Of a stretch of 64,000 bases of DNA, positions 21,977 to 32,464 are shown in pieces. The stretch's first letter is position 1; each line of letters opens with the position of its first letter. This DNA comes from Nothophaeocryptopus gaeumannii (Eukaryota; Ascomycota; Dothideomycetes; Mycosphaerellales; Mycosphaerellaceae): contig JASISA010000010.1 in the NCBI GenBank assembly GCA_031771865.1, positions 124,001-188,000 on the forward strand, given 5' to 3'. The position numbers and the translations under genes were made by a program. Under the pieces are notes generated by a model. It was not told where the DNA came from and made no database searches. It saw only the letters and a list, made by a program, of their open reading frames with translations.

Positions 21977-22678
21977 ATGGCATCAGAATATCAGGAGCGC
22001 CTGAACAGCGAGCTCGAGCTGCTCAGAACAATGTACCCAGACGAGCTTGCACTCGACCACAAATCACGGGAGCTCACATACTCCAATGACAATGGGAGAC
22101 TCAAACTTCGTGTTCCGGATGGCTATTTGAAGGATGCATTGCCTTATGTGGTGTCCGCAGTTGCTGGCAGACTGGACCTTCGAGACCAAGTCAAGCAGCA
22201 CCTGGATGATTGTGCGCTTGGCGAAGAAGTCCTTGACTCCATACTTGCAGCTTTCATTAGCCTTGCGGAAAACAGCATTTTAAATGAAGCAACTGAAGCG
22301 CCGGTGACCTATGGCGAGCTTCACAGCTCGACTGCAGATCCCAACAAAAAAGCGACAATCATCGTCTGGCTTCACCACCTTCTCAACACCAACAAGCGCA
22401 AGCAAGCCCTCTCGCCAGCTTCGTCAGTTTCTGGCATCACCAAGCCAGGCTATCCGGGTGTCTTGATCTATTCTGGACCTTCTCAGACCGTGCATGAGCA
22501 TGTCGATGAGCTGAAGCAGCTCAACTGGCAAGCTTTTCAAGTCCGACTAGAGAGCGATGAACAGTGGACGTTTGCGCACGGACCTGGCGTCGTGGAGGTT
22601 GAAGCCATGAAAGAAGTCGTTGCTGAAGTTGGTGAGCAGCGGAAGGAAGTCTTCATGGAAGCCATGCGCATGAAATGA
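21977..22678 (+). CDS. RWD domain protein with DUF1115-like C-terminus
   Basis: Single-exon protein of 233 aa. Residues 1-~110 form an RWD domain (YQERLNSELELLRTMYPDEL, LRVPDGYLKDALPYVV). Residues ~135-230 match the domain that follows RWD in RWDD2-type proteins and also occurs in the C-terminus of splicing factor Prp3 (KKATIIVWLHHLLNTNKRKQAL, GYPGVLIYSGPSQTVHEHVDELKQLNWQAFQVR). Function unknown; RWD domains mediate protein contacts in ubiquitin and Gcn2 pathways. ATG at 21977 is the first in frame. Confidence 0.88.
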   Translation: MASEYQERLNSELELLRTMYPDELALDHKSRELTYSNDNGRLKLRVPDGYLKDALPYVVSAVAGRLDLRDQVKQHLDDCALGEEVLDSILAAFISLAENSILNEATEAPVTYGELHSSTADPNKKATIIVWLHHLLNTNKRKQALSPASSVSGITKPGYPGVLIYSGPSQTVHEHVDELKQLNWQAFQVRLESDEQWTFAHGPGVVEVEAMKEVVAEVGEQRKEVFMEAMRMK

Positions 22679-23638
22679 AAGGCTCGTGTTGGGCTGAGGC
22701 CGTCGGGTGGTCGCTTGCTTCTGCCCGACTTTGAGCACAATGGACCGAGGACGGAAAAACTTGACAACACTACTGATGATATGCCGTGGGATCTGGTGAT
22801 TTACATGAACCTCGTGTCCCAATCGCCTTCCTGCTGGCAGCCTCTCCAAGACTTGGCGCAATTCAACACCCCTCCCACAGGAACAGGCCCAGGCAGCTCG
22901 ACAGAGGCCCGAGGAAGTCTACCTCTTCACACACTCTTATCTGATTTCACCTGCGCAAAGTATCCATCATGCGTTTCAGGCAATATCTCCTCGAACTCCT
23001 TGCAAGAAGCGTCGTCCTTAGCAACGCTGACAAGCAGCTGCCAAACCCAGTAATACAATAAATTCGCTATTCTCCTCTCTCTTTTCGATATCGGAGTTGC
23101 ACTCGTCAGCTTGATCGCTAACTGAGTAGCATGGCAAAAGTCGACGGAAAGGCGAGAAGACCTTCAACGGGGCTTCAACAGATACCGATACTTCCTTAGA
23201 CCATTTACTTGCTCGCCGCCCTCGCTACCTCGATACTTCCCAATGCATAACCTCGAGTTCCGACAACAGCTTTTATCATGTTGGCGCTCCGTGGGCATGC
23301 ACGCTCGCCCCACTTCAGTGACCTAAATCAAAATCCTTCAGAGGATCTGGAGAGTTCTCAGCCTTGCGGGAGGCATCTGAATATGTTGCGTTGAATTTAG
23401 CGGCTAGACCGATGTTTCATGAAAGATAATTCTCGCTTTCGGGAGGTTTTCGCAGGCTTTTGGCCGGGCATTAAAGGAGTGCTTGAGAGTGCACCAGAGG
23501 CGCTGTATAATGATCTGAAAACTGTGTATAGAATGAGGTTCTGCAGCCGTCGATTATGTACATTGGTCGCGAAGATATTGTCGCTTTTTTTTACATGCCT
23601 CTCCTTTGTACACATCTTCAATTTCTTTTCATAAGTGA
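22679..23638. other. convergent intergenic region
   Basis: About 960 bp between converging genes. On the minus strand an open stretch ending at a TGA at 22927-22929 reads YYWVWQLLVSVAKDDASCKEF and could be a terminal exon, but no upstream exon or start was found. On the plus strand a 112-codon frame (22715-23053) has no recognisable feature. No repeats. Confidence 0.4.
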
Positions 23639-24631
23639 TTAAATACTGTAAGCTCGATACAACCAGAATCCAGCAGCCGCAATACCGAGCGGAGCAAGCC
23701 TCTTCGACCAGTATGTCAAGGTAGCAGCCAATCTCAGCTTCCAGAAGACGACTGCAAACATCAGGTACGTTCGCAAACCCTCATTGGTCTTTGGAAAGGA
23801 CCGCCGAGGGACGGGCTTATCGAGGAAGCGACATAGTGGCTCCCAGCCTTGCTTCGGATGGAACACAAGAAGTTTCTCCTTCGGAAAGATGGATTTGACA
23901 TGGGCATTGTGGGCCAGGAAGCCTTTCTTGAGTGATTCAGGGTTGAAGCCGTCGCCTTGACCCCAGATTTCGACGCAGTAGCGCATGAGAGGCATGAATT
24001 GCGCTGCGTAGGACTATTGAATTCAATCAGAAAAGGGTCGCAGTAGACGAAGGACGACTTACAGAATCAACCCATTCCAGAAATTGCCAAATCTTCAAGT
24101 TAATTATTCCATGGAAGGTGGTTTGTATGGACTTCACCCAAGCATCAGGATCTCGCTCGAGCAGTATTACTTTGGCGTCTGGATATGCTTTGACCAGCTC
24201 ATCGGCGAAGAGGCAGCAGGGCATATCTGTCACAGCCTGCAATTCATGTCAGCCGTTGTCATGCTCTGAGATCCGGCGCTACTTGCATCGTATCGCCAAA
24301 GCATCTCGTCAAAATCATCCGCTGTAGTGGGTAGCTTGCGCTTGCCGTTGTAGTACTTGGCTTCGACGGCTTCTCTCCACTTGCGCAGCGTCCCATTTTG
24401 ATGATCGAGGCACGCCTCTGCGCAGTGATAGCTGTTGTAGCCGAGCATTCTCAGAGCCGCATATGTTGACATTGTCGCTGTTCGGCTCAGACCAAGACAG
24501 AGCACGCCCATGGGTTTCTGTCTCGGTTGGCGGGCCATGTTGGGATACTCCTTCCAGTCTAGCCCTGCATCCTCTTCGACGGAGGCCTCGCCATCATCGC
24601 CTTCGAGATTCTTGGGATTCCAGTCTGTCAT
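23639..24631 (-). CDS. P-loop sulfotransferase-family protein with C-terminal membrane segment
   Basis: Three exons on the minus strand (24631-24283, 24226-24063, 24013-23639), introns 55 and 49 nt, product 295 aa. Two acceptors lie near 24227-24237; only the one placing the exon at 24226 keeps the frame. Seen: a PAPS-binding-like loop GLSRTATMSTYAALRMLG near residue 50, the partner motif KVILLERDPDAWVKSI, and the late helix VKSIFPKEKLLVFHPKQGWEPLCRFL typical of the fungal sulfotransferase-4 family. Residues ~272-295 form a hydrophobic segment (LAPLGIAAAGFWLYRAYSI), suggesting tail anchoring. Substrate unknown; many fungal members sit near metabolite genes, but none is adjacent here. Confidence 0.82.
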
Positions 24632-25873
24632 TTTGATGGATACGTCGGATCTGAAAGGCTCCAGTCCAAGAAGATAAGTACAATGACTACACGCAGAGCC
24701 CTGTGTTACCTTAAGTACAACTTCCTATGATCTAGCTTTCAGGTTCATGTCTGTGAAGTACCGCGCAGGATGCACGGGGCTGAAGGGGCATTTAATTTCA
24801 GCCCCAGGGCGGTGGAGGTGTCTGGGGTTCATTCGCTTGTATAAGTACGCTTTTGAGAATACTTGGCCGAGATCTTCACCGGACTCGTCCGGACTCGTAA
24901 GGTACTGACTGATGTACGTTCACTCGCTGACTGGCTGGGCTGGTAAGCAGGTTCGCATTCCCATCGCGACATGTGACGCGCCCATGCCGTCCGTCGCGCG
25001 GTATTGAAAGGAACTATCAAGTGGTCGAGAGCAGCAGTGCGATGTGATGCCATCGCCATGTTGTCACGACCATTTGCGGACAATAGGTGTGTGATTGTGA
25101 CGTTGCAAGTCAATTGTTATCGTGAATGTCTCGGCAACGCTCGGGCCAAGCGGATATCTCCGAGCTGTTGCCGGCTGACAAAGAGTGATCCTTCTTCCTC
25201 CGCGCCCGTCGCTTGTTCCTTCCTTTTCCTTACATCAACCTCCACCGACCTGCTAACATCTTCTCCGCCATCGACACCACCCTCATACCATTGTGTCGCC
25301 GACTCCAAGACCACTACATCAAGCGTACGCATTTTGCGACTTTGCGACACCCACTTCCGCATCCGACGAAGACATCGCGGCTGCCTGACGCAGGCAAGTC
25401 ACTACTTGGTAAGAAGCGAGACATTTGGCGCGGCGACGGCGGGACAGAAAGAGCTATCCACTGCAAGACGGAGGACATTGAAGCTCGGACTGTTGTCTTC
25501 TTCCCAAAACACATCATACCTGTGTCTACTGCATTACACTTGTCTCGGTGTGCTCGAGGTCGCTTCATCGCGCCCGTGCCACAGTCACTCGTACTTCAAA
25601 AGACAGCCAGCCAGCTCTCGCTCGGCCCTGTCGCTGTCTTCAGGCAGTTGTTATTCAATACAAAACACATTTCAGGTTGTGCCATCTGAGCTAGCAGGCC
25701 GCGGTCTACTGTTCACTTGTTGTACACCACACTCCCCAAGTCTACTTCTCGTGTATGTTGCGAACATTGCAACGGACTTTCCCTCACTTTGGACCTCGAC
25801 AACATCGACTGTGTCATCTTGACAGCGCGAATATCCCAAGGTCTGGTAAAGAAAACTGAAACCGCTCACCACC
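24632..25873. other. 1.2-kb divergent intergenic region
   Basis: Holds the promoters of the sulfotransferase-like gene and MPE1. A 272-codon plus-strand frame (25004-25822) overlaps the expected MPE1 leader; it is Ser/Thr-rich without domains and is probably not translated. Pyrimidine-rich stretches near 25190-25320 fit a transcribed leader. Confidence 0.5.
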
Positions 25874-27706
25874 ATGTCTTCCTCCATCTTCTTCCGGTTC
25901 AAATCACGCAAGGATGCGCTACAGATCAGCTTCGACGGTACAGAGCTGTCCGTCTTCGAGGTGAAGCGCGAAATTATGAGTATCGCCCGCTTAGGAGACG
26001 GCAAAGATTTCGATCTCGAAATCTACACCTCTGACACCAACGAGAGTGAGTACAACGGAAATCGCTCTTCATCACGTGACGATATGCTGACCTCCACAGT
26101 CTACGATGATGATACGACGCAAATACCCCGATCAACCACGGTCATCGCTCGTCGCCTGCCGGCAGGGAAGCAGGGTGCCGGTAAGGCGGCACGCTATGTT
26201 ACCGGCCACATGCCGCTGCGTGCTAAGAACTCTCATCGCGTCGAGTCGAGCAACGCAAGCAAGAATGCGGGTGCTGCGGTTGGTAGTGTAATGAGTACGG
26301 CTGGGATGACGGAGGAGGAGAAACTTGCTGCTGTAATGAACGCTAGCAATACCCAGTTGAAAGCAGACCTTGAGATGTCCGCAGCGAATCCAGTGAAGCG
26401 CAACTTCAACAACGCATCTAAAGTGCCAGACAAGCCACTTCCGCCAGGCTACGTCTGCTACCGCTGTCGTCAGAAGGGTCATTGGATTCAGGCCTGTCCC
26501 ACTAACGCAGACCCGAACTTCGATGGTAGAAAGCCGAAGCGTACCACTGGCATTCCACGTTCTATGCTGCAGAAAGTCGATGGCATTGACAGTACCAAAG
26601 AACTTCCTCAGGGTGTCTTCTTGAACGCAGACGGTGAATATGTCCGTGTCAAGGCCGACGAAGCTGCGTGGCAAAAGTTCCAAGACCAGACGAAAGCATC
26701 CGCTGAGAAGGCCAAGGAGACTGCTGAAGATAGCAAGGAGCTCCGCGATCGTGGTCTGGAATGTGGGCTTGACAGTCGCCCGTTCGCAGACCCGGTGAAG
26801 ACACCCTGCTGTAGCAACACCTACTGTCGCGACTGCATCGAAAATGCGCTGCTTGATAATGACTTGATCTGTCCCGGTTGTGGCAAGCAATTACTCATCG
26901 ACAACCTGGAGACGGATGATGAGACCGCCAAGAAGCTTTCCGAGTACCAGGCTGAGAAGAAGGCCGAGCAACTTCAGAAGAATAAGGAAGCCTCCAAGAG
27001 TCCACCCAAGATCGAAGATGCCAAGTCACCGGCAGCAAACGCAGAAGCCAAGGCCAACTCACCTGCATCGAGCTCATCAAAATCCAATTCTAAGAAGCGT
27101 GACGCAGAGGATGAGCTCGAGAACAAGCGCCGTCCAAGCAACCCCGCCGAGATGAAGAAGACCGACTCCAACCAAGGCAAGACATCGACACCAATTCCGA
27201 CAGGCCCAGCAGCTATGAAGAAGCCTGACCCACCGAAGAATATGAACGACTTCATGAACTCGATTGGCATGAACGGTCCTCAGGGCGGCGGTATGAACGG
27301 CGGCATGAACGGTTTCAACCCCATGATGGGCGGCATACCAATGATGCCTGGAATGATGGGACCCATGGGTATGTCTATGAATGGCATGATGCCTAACTTC
27401 AATATGATGGGTAACGGTATGGGCTTCAACCCGAACATGGGCATGGGGATGGGCAACATGAACGGCGGAGGTGGCATGGGCTGGCAGAATCAGAACATGA
27501 ATCAGAATATGAACATGCAGCAAAACCAGCAGCAGCAGCAGCCGTGGATGAACGGCGGCAATGGTGGCGGGCCTCCGAGAAATAATAATGGCACGCCCAC
27601 CGGACCGAGTGGTGATGGTGGTGCGTACTTCCGTCAGCCTGTCAACCCGCATCGGCATCAGAATCGTCAGAGACGCCCTAGGAGTGTGGATTATAAGCAG
27701 ATGTGA
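25874..27706 (+). CDS. MPE1: MPE1/RBBP6-like subunit of the cleavage and polyadenylation factor
   Basis: Subunit of the CPF complex in nuclear pre-mRNA 3'-end processing. The ORF is open for 610 codons, but a canonical 54-nt intron (26046-26099, GTGAGT..CACAG) lies inside and its removal joins SDTNE to IYDDDTT as in relatives, giving 592 aa. Seen: N-terminal ubiquitin-like DWNN domain (SSSIFFRFKSRKDA.., residues 1-~75), a CCHC zinc knuckle (CYRCRQKGHWIQAC, ~176-190), a RING/U-box-like finger (CGLDSRPFADPVKTPCCSN.., ICPGCG, ~280-330), a charged Lys/Ser segment, and a Met/Asn/Gly/Gln-rich low-complexity tail. The intron length is a multiple of three and lacks a stop, so retention would add 18 residues. 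Confidence 0.93.
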   Translation: MSSSIFFRFKSRKDALQISFDGTELSVFEVKREIMSIARLGDGKDFDLEIYTSDTNESEYNGNRSSSRDDMLTSTVYDDDTTQIPRSTTVIARRLPAGKQGAGKAARYVTGHMPLRAKNSHRVESSNASKNAGAAVGSVMSTAGMTEEEKLAAVMNASNTQLKADLEMSAANPVKRNFNNASKVPDKPLPPGYVCYRCRQKGHWIQACPTNADPNFDGRKPKRTTGIPRSMLQKVDGIDSTKELPQGVFLNADGEYVRVKADEAAWQKFQDQTKASAEKAKETAEDSKELRDRGLECGLDSRPFADPVKTPCCSNTYCRDCIENALLDNDLICPGCGKQLLIDNLETDDETAKKLSEYQAEKKAEQLQKNKEASKSPPKIEDAKSPAANAEAKANSPASSSSKSNSKKRDAEDELENKRRPSNPAEMKKTDSNQGKTSTPIPTGPAAMKKPDPPKNMNDFMNSIGMNGPQGGGMNGGMNGFNPMMGGIPMMPGMMGPMGMSMNGMMPNFNMMGNGMGFNPNMGMGMGNMNGGGGMGWQNQNMNQNMNMQQNQQQQQPWMNGGNGGGPPRNNNGTPTGPSGDGGAYFRQPVNPHRHQNRQRRPRSVDYKQM

Positions 27707-28476
27707 GGTGTGGGAATGCTGAAGGGAGGGAGGAGGAGGTTGATTGTAGATGAAATTTTAAATGGGCGCGAAGGGTCGAGAAGGGGATCCATCGACGACT
27801 ACTTTGCTTGATTTGTGGATGAGATCTTTTAGCAATGGTGTTGGTGGATTATGGATCATGGACTACGGAGGAATGGATGGGAAGGACTACTTTACTTTTG
27901 ATGAAGACTCGACATTCGTGCATAGGCGAAGAGCCCTGGCTGGAGTGGAGGGCGTCTGGCTCTCGTACTTCCTCTTACGTACGGCTCATTACGCAGACGT
28001 AGGAGGGCGGCTCATCAATGGAAGAGCTACTGAAGATACCATATGAATGCAAAGGAAATTCGCAGAACAGTCTTCTCTTTAATCGTCAACGTGGGCTCCG
28101 TAGGTTAACTAACGCCAAGGCCGACAGTTCATGCCTCAGGCCGGAACAAGCCGGAACGACATCGCGATGGAATCTAGAGCAGTTGCAGATGGAAACTACA
28201 GTCTCCACTCGACAATGTTTATTTCCAAATGTGTGACTTCTCTGGTATAGCACAACCTCCTCATTACTCTTCACAAAGGAAGTAAAATGCTGTTGTCAAC
28301 TTCCACGCGCGGCGGGAGTGCCTCAGAAGAAGACTCAGCCTTACCGCCCACCGCTTTGCTTTGAGGCTGTGGCAATCCGCAGCATGCCATTATGACATGG
28401 CCGCAAGCCATATCCATCCCGTGGAGAGTGCGCTTCGCATCAGCTATAGCACGACTGATCTGCCAGAGCTGATATC
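27707..28476. other. intergenic region
   Basis: About 770 bp between MPE1 and the HET gene, both on the plus strand. Holds the MPE1 3' UTR. No gene, RNA or repeat recognised. Confidence 0.5.
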
Positions 28477-30193
28477 ATGCCAAAGCGGCGAGCTGGTACG
28501 AGCGAGGGTTCAAGATCGCCGAGGAAGAGGAACCGGATCATACCCGCTTACAGATATACACCGCTAGAAGACGCTTCGAAACAGATACGCCTTGTTCGAA
28601 TCGTCTCCAGCTCTAGAGGTGCCGGCATAAAATTCAAGCTCGAAACCCATGATCTCGACAATGCGCCTGAATACCGAGCAATTTCATACACATGGGGAGA
28701 GCCTTACCCTCTCCAGTCAGTCCTTATAGATGATGCTATGCTGGAGATACGCGACAACTGCGCCTATGCACTCTGGCAATTCAATCTGCATTACTGGGGC
28801 TCATTAGTATGGGTCGATTCGATTTGCATCAACCAAGAAGACCTCAATGAGAGAAGCAAGCAAGTTCAGAAGATGGACCGGATCTTCTCAGGGGCTATGA
28901 TGGTCATGGCCTGCGTTGGCCCTCATGCCGACGATAGCCAGCATCTTCTGCAAGAAAATACAGGCTACAACGGCTTCAAGTCGCGGAGGATCCGTGATGC
29001 ATATGTAAAGTTTTGTGAAAGACAATACTGGTCCAGGCTTTGGATTGTGCAAGAATTGTTCTTCGCAAAAGAAATTCATATACTCTGCGGCGCAGATCTG
29101 GTCACAACCTGGAATGACGGAACTGGTCCGTTTGAATATCTTGCGGAGTCATGGACCACGCCCTTTCATATTGTCTCCACGACACGTAACATTGTGTACG
29201 GCCACCAAGAAGCACGAAATGGCCTCGCAAAGATCGTTTCCAGTTTCCATGGATTCACATGCGCGGACACGCTAGACCGTCTTCGCTCTTCTGAGCATCG
29301 TCGAACAGTCCGGGATGGAACATTCCATTCAGGTAGACTACCGCCTGTCCACGGTCATGCTCGCATTTCAAGTTGTGAAGCCGGTTGACTGGTGGTACGA
29401 GATGTTCAACGAATCAACGGCAATGTTCAAAACGCTCAGCATAGAATGGACTGACATCTCCGACTTTGGATTAGACTGCCAACGTGGAATAGATACCCAT
29501 ACGCGTTTTGCCGAGAGCAATAACTCGGACCGGAGCCCCTGGACACCAGACAGGCTCGTGCCGACCTTCAGAGCCTTGGACGAGTTCATCTCTCGGACTG
29601 CGCAATGGGATAGCTTTCCGCAAGAGCTTATAAATGTAAAAGGCGTTCTGGATTTCGCCTTTCACATAACGCATGGCCATTCCATTCTTCCGGAAGACTT
29701 AGCAGAGCCTCTCTCACCATTAATCGTCAGTCCAGGCAATCATCAAAGGATGACGTACATTCACCAATACGGCGTCGCGGACGGGTTCGTTTCTTCTGCC
29801 GCCTACAGACGAGCAGTGAACGTAACAGCTGTCGTGAATGGCAACGTCTCAGCTGGAGACCACTTCCTAGGCCTCTTCGACTCACATTTCCTGATTTTGC
29901 GTCACCAGCAGCTTTGTGTCTATCAGATCATTGGACTAGGTCGGATCTTGCAAGACACCTTCGACGACAGGCCGGAAGCTCATAGCAGGCCGTCTAAGCG
30001 GTTCATACTGCAGCTGAGCAAGGACGATGCTTTCGTACTTGCGGCGCATGTCATTTTCGGAGCACCATTCATTACGAGCGAAGCAGGGTCTGCTGTTCGA
30101 TTTCCTCTACGACTGTGGTCGTCCTTTGCATATGAAGCCGGAGATATAGAAGTGTGTGGTCAGTTGGATGGAGATAGAGGACAAGGAAGGTAG
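28477..30193 (+). pseudogene. HET-domain (heterokaryon incompatibility) protein, frame-broken
   Basis: HET-domain proteins mediate non-self recognition and cell death in filamentous ascomycetes. Seen: a basic N-terminus, then the HET domain (EYRAISYTWGEP, LVWVDSICINQEDLNERSKQVQ, RIFSGAMMVMACVG, FCERQYWSRLWIVQELFFA). After TLDR at 29275-29280 the frame changes: the original reading runs on as unrelated sequence to 29386-29388, while the shifted frame gives FALLSIV and IQVDYRLST, the usual continuation after the conserved DR dipeptide, and stays open to 30193. Net change is minus two (or plus one) base; no usable intron spans it. About 570 codons in all. Probably a recent null allele, common in this family. 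Confidence 0.83.
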
Positions 30194-30992
30194 ATAGGTG
30201 GTTGAATGTCATATGAATGGAATCACTCGTACTAAAGCACACTTCCCTTCCGTTGTGTGATACGGTTAATGAAGACGTAGTAAGAGGGTGTGTCTGAAGA
30301 GTGTGTATTCGATAAGGAGCCTAGACTGTATACAGCGTGTGGATCTGATGAGGAGGATTGCCAAGCGCCAAGTGTTGCCTGAGGCAATAGAAGCCTGAGG
30401 CCACAATCACATGCTGAGCTTGGATCCTTGCCAACTCCTCACACATTTCCAGAAGATGACTATTCCCTGAACAGATCTCTCCAGCCTAGTCATCTGTCTA
30501 CAACGAGGCCAAGACACAGCTGTACATCAACGCCGAGCCCCGTCCTCATACAGGGGCTAGGCTTGTTTCATACTCGCTCGCGTGGTGCGTGGGATGAAGA
30601 TTAGGGTGACAAGCCTTCCAGCGCGATGGAAAATCGCCAAGCTTCCATTGATGTCGATCTGCTTGGACTTCACCCCTGGGTTGTCGGTAAGTGTCGGTGG
30701 CTTCACGTTGTCCTTGGTTTGAGGGCTGTTCAGCTACCGAATGAGTGGCTTTGAGAAATGCGATGGTCATTGTGGATGAGGTGTTTCATGAGTGAACGTA
30801 AGAGAAGCAGAAGATCGAGATTGGATGCAATTCGATGTCTTGACTGCACGCTTGGTCTAAATAGCCGGAACAGAATCACAATTTCGTTGATTGAACTATC
30901 CCTCTCCCTCTCCCTCTCCACTCCCACTCTTCCTGCTCCTATCCTGATCACCCATCCTCCTCTCACTCCTCAAAGCCTTCGTAGTAGGCATA
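30194..30992. other. intergenic region with CCCTCT simple repeat
   Basis: About 800 bp with no supported gene. A short (CCCTCT)n tract lies at 30900-30920. This is the boundary between the HET gene and the AT-richer island holding the small secreted protein and retroelement relic. Confidence 0.5.
30900..30920. repeat. CCCTCT simple repeat
   Basis: Three and a half tandem copies of a 6-bp pyrimidine unit. Confidence 0.8.
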
Positions 30993-31488
30993 CTAGGAAT
31001 TTCCCCTCATTCCCGTATACTTAACAACAAACCACCTCCCCTCCCTCAACGTCCACTCAAAAACCGACGTCTTGCCACCCGCCACTGTCTTACTACCGGC
31101 CATTCCGAGTAGCATTGCTATCGGTGTCGCCGATAGGTCGTAGCAGACTACGAATGCGCGCACTATGTATACAATTTAGCTCTGCGTAATAATGTTTAGG
31201 GAACGAGTAGGCATACACAGAAGTAATTCATCCCATTGATAGGGGCAGTATCTGCGATAGCGCAGTCCTTCTCATGAGGGGGCGCGACCGATTGTGGGCA
31301 CTACCGTAAACGAAGTTATTAGCATACTGTAAATTAAGTGGTTTGTTAGCGTTCCGCTAAGTTACGATACCTACTTTCCAGTGTACGGGCTTGGAATTTC
31401 CGCAAACATTTACCCAGGGTGGGCCGTAGGTGCTACAGGCAGTCGTTATAGTAGCAAGCGAGCAGAGGAATAGTATAGAAGCTAGCAT
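30993..31488 (-). CDS. small secreted cysteine-containing protein (effector-like candidate)
   Basis: Found by hand-splicing; each exon is too short to stand out. Exons on the minus strand: 31488-31375, 31300-31219, 31162-30993; introns 74 nt (GTAGGT..GGTAG, with a TGCTAATAAC branch-like site 17-26 nt before the acceptor) and 56 nt (GTGTAT..CATAG). Product 121 aa. Seen: a clear signal peptide (MLASILFLCSLATITTACS), then PPWVNVCGNSKPVHWK, KDCAIADTAPING, AFVVCYDLSATPIAMLLG and SVFEWTLREGRWFVVKYTG. About five cysteines in the mature part. I do not recognise the family. It lies between a HET gene and a retroelement relic, a common setting for fungal effector genes. The exon chain is internally consistent but unverified. 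Confidence 0.5.
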
Positions 31489-31524
31489 ACTGGCTATCTT
31501 GATCGTAACTCGAAATGTAGGACG

Positions 31525-31790
31525 TGTTGAATGAGGAATGTTCTTGAATAGTGCGAGTAGAGTACATCTTATACTAAAATGTTGACATGATCTTTACAGG
31601 GGTGTCTTATACATTCACGACGCCGTGCCGGGGCTACCTATGTTGTAAGTTAGAATCTATATAAGGTTTGCTTGTTATATGAGTGCGTTATTTGTCTCAA
31701 GTAGGGCCGAGCATCGCCGAGATCGATTGGAACGCAGCTATCGCGTCTAGCATATCCTGTTCGATAATGTACTATGGTACCCAAGTATTT
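31525..31790 (-). repeat. possible 3' LTR remnant of the Ty3/gypsy relic
   Basis: AT-richer sequence directly downstream of the pol-like frame on the minus strand. Read on that strand it ends in ATTCAACA at 31525, resembling the CA-3' end of an LTR. No second copy exists in the window to confirm a terminal repeat, so the start is uncertain. Confidence 0.3.
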
Positions 31791-31792
31791 TC

Positions 31793-32464
31793 CTAGTCGC
31801 CTAGCCGGGGAGCGATGTATTCCAGCTGCCCTCTTCGCCTGTCGACGGGAGAGTTCTTAAGATCCCAAAGGCGCTCTCCAGTATCTTCGTCAGTCAGCGG
31901 CTCTGGGTTACCAACCTGTTGCCCCGGGAGCAGGTCGATTCCTGCGCGGCGGAGAAGATCGGTATGGAATACCGGATGGATACCCATTCCTAGCGGGAGA
32001 CCCAGCTGAACGATCAATGGGTTCGAGTCGTAGACTTTTATTACCGGGTACGGTGCGAGGGCAAATTTATCTAACTTAGCTGATGGTCGATTCGTGCGGG
32101 TATCATTCGCATTCAAGTAGAGGAGGTCATCCACTCTGTAACGTTCTGCTGGTCGACGGTGCCGGTTAGTATGCTGTTCCGCTTAGGCTCGCGCAACTAA
32201 CATTGATTCATAAAGGTGCTCATCCAGATGTTTCATTTTTTCAACCAACGCTGTAATTTGTGGCAACTCGTTTTGCATATGCGTAGCTTCCTCGATGCCA
32301 GGTGGCGGATGTTGACCATGGTTCGCTAGAAATGGCGATACGTTTGTCGTTACAGAGTCCGAGTTATTCGCAGCAAAATCAGCGGCCGGGAGGAATTGTA
32401 CCCAATCACCTACAAATTGTGCAAGACCGGGAACCAGTAATCGCGGTATATCTGAGGTGCGCAC
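31793..32464 (-). mobile_element. Ty3/gypsy retrotransposon relic (pol, integrase C-terminal end)
   Basis: Only the 3' end of a pol polyprotein survives. Seen on the minus strand, in one frame: VGDWVQFLPAADFAANNSDS with SPFLANHGQHP (late integrase core region), then after one TAA (32183-32185) HTNRHRRPAERYRVDDLLYLN, RPSAKLDKFALAPYPV and GIHPVFHTDLLRRAG, the GPY/F-type integrase C-terminal module of chromovirus-like elements. The reverse transcriptase, RNase H and gag parts are absent. The single nonsense codon sits in ARA-stop-AEQ, where relatives often have Gln, consistent with CAA to TAA. Confidence 0.85.

Noticed and set aside
21492..21983. 163-codon minus-strand frame, Ser/Pro-rich
   Set aside because: No domain or splice partners; overlaps the start of the RWD gene on the other strand.
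25004..25822. 272-codon plus-strand open frame before MPE1
   Set aside because: Ser/Thr-rich, no domain, overlaps the expected leader; start context and composition look like untranslated pyrimidine-rich sequence.
26132..26890. 252-codon minus-strand frame inside MPE1
   Set aside because: Antisense shadow of a well-supported gene.
27077..27658. His-rich minus-strand frame
   Set aside because: Produced by reading the Met/Asn-rich repeat tail of MPE1 backwards.
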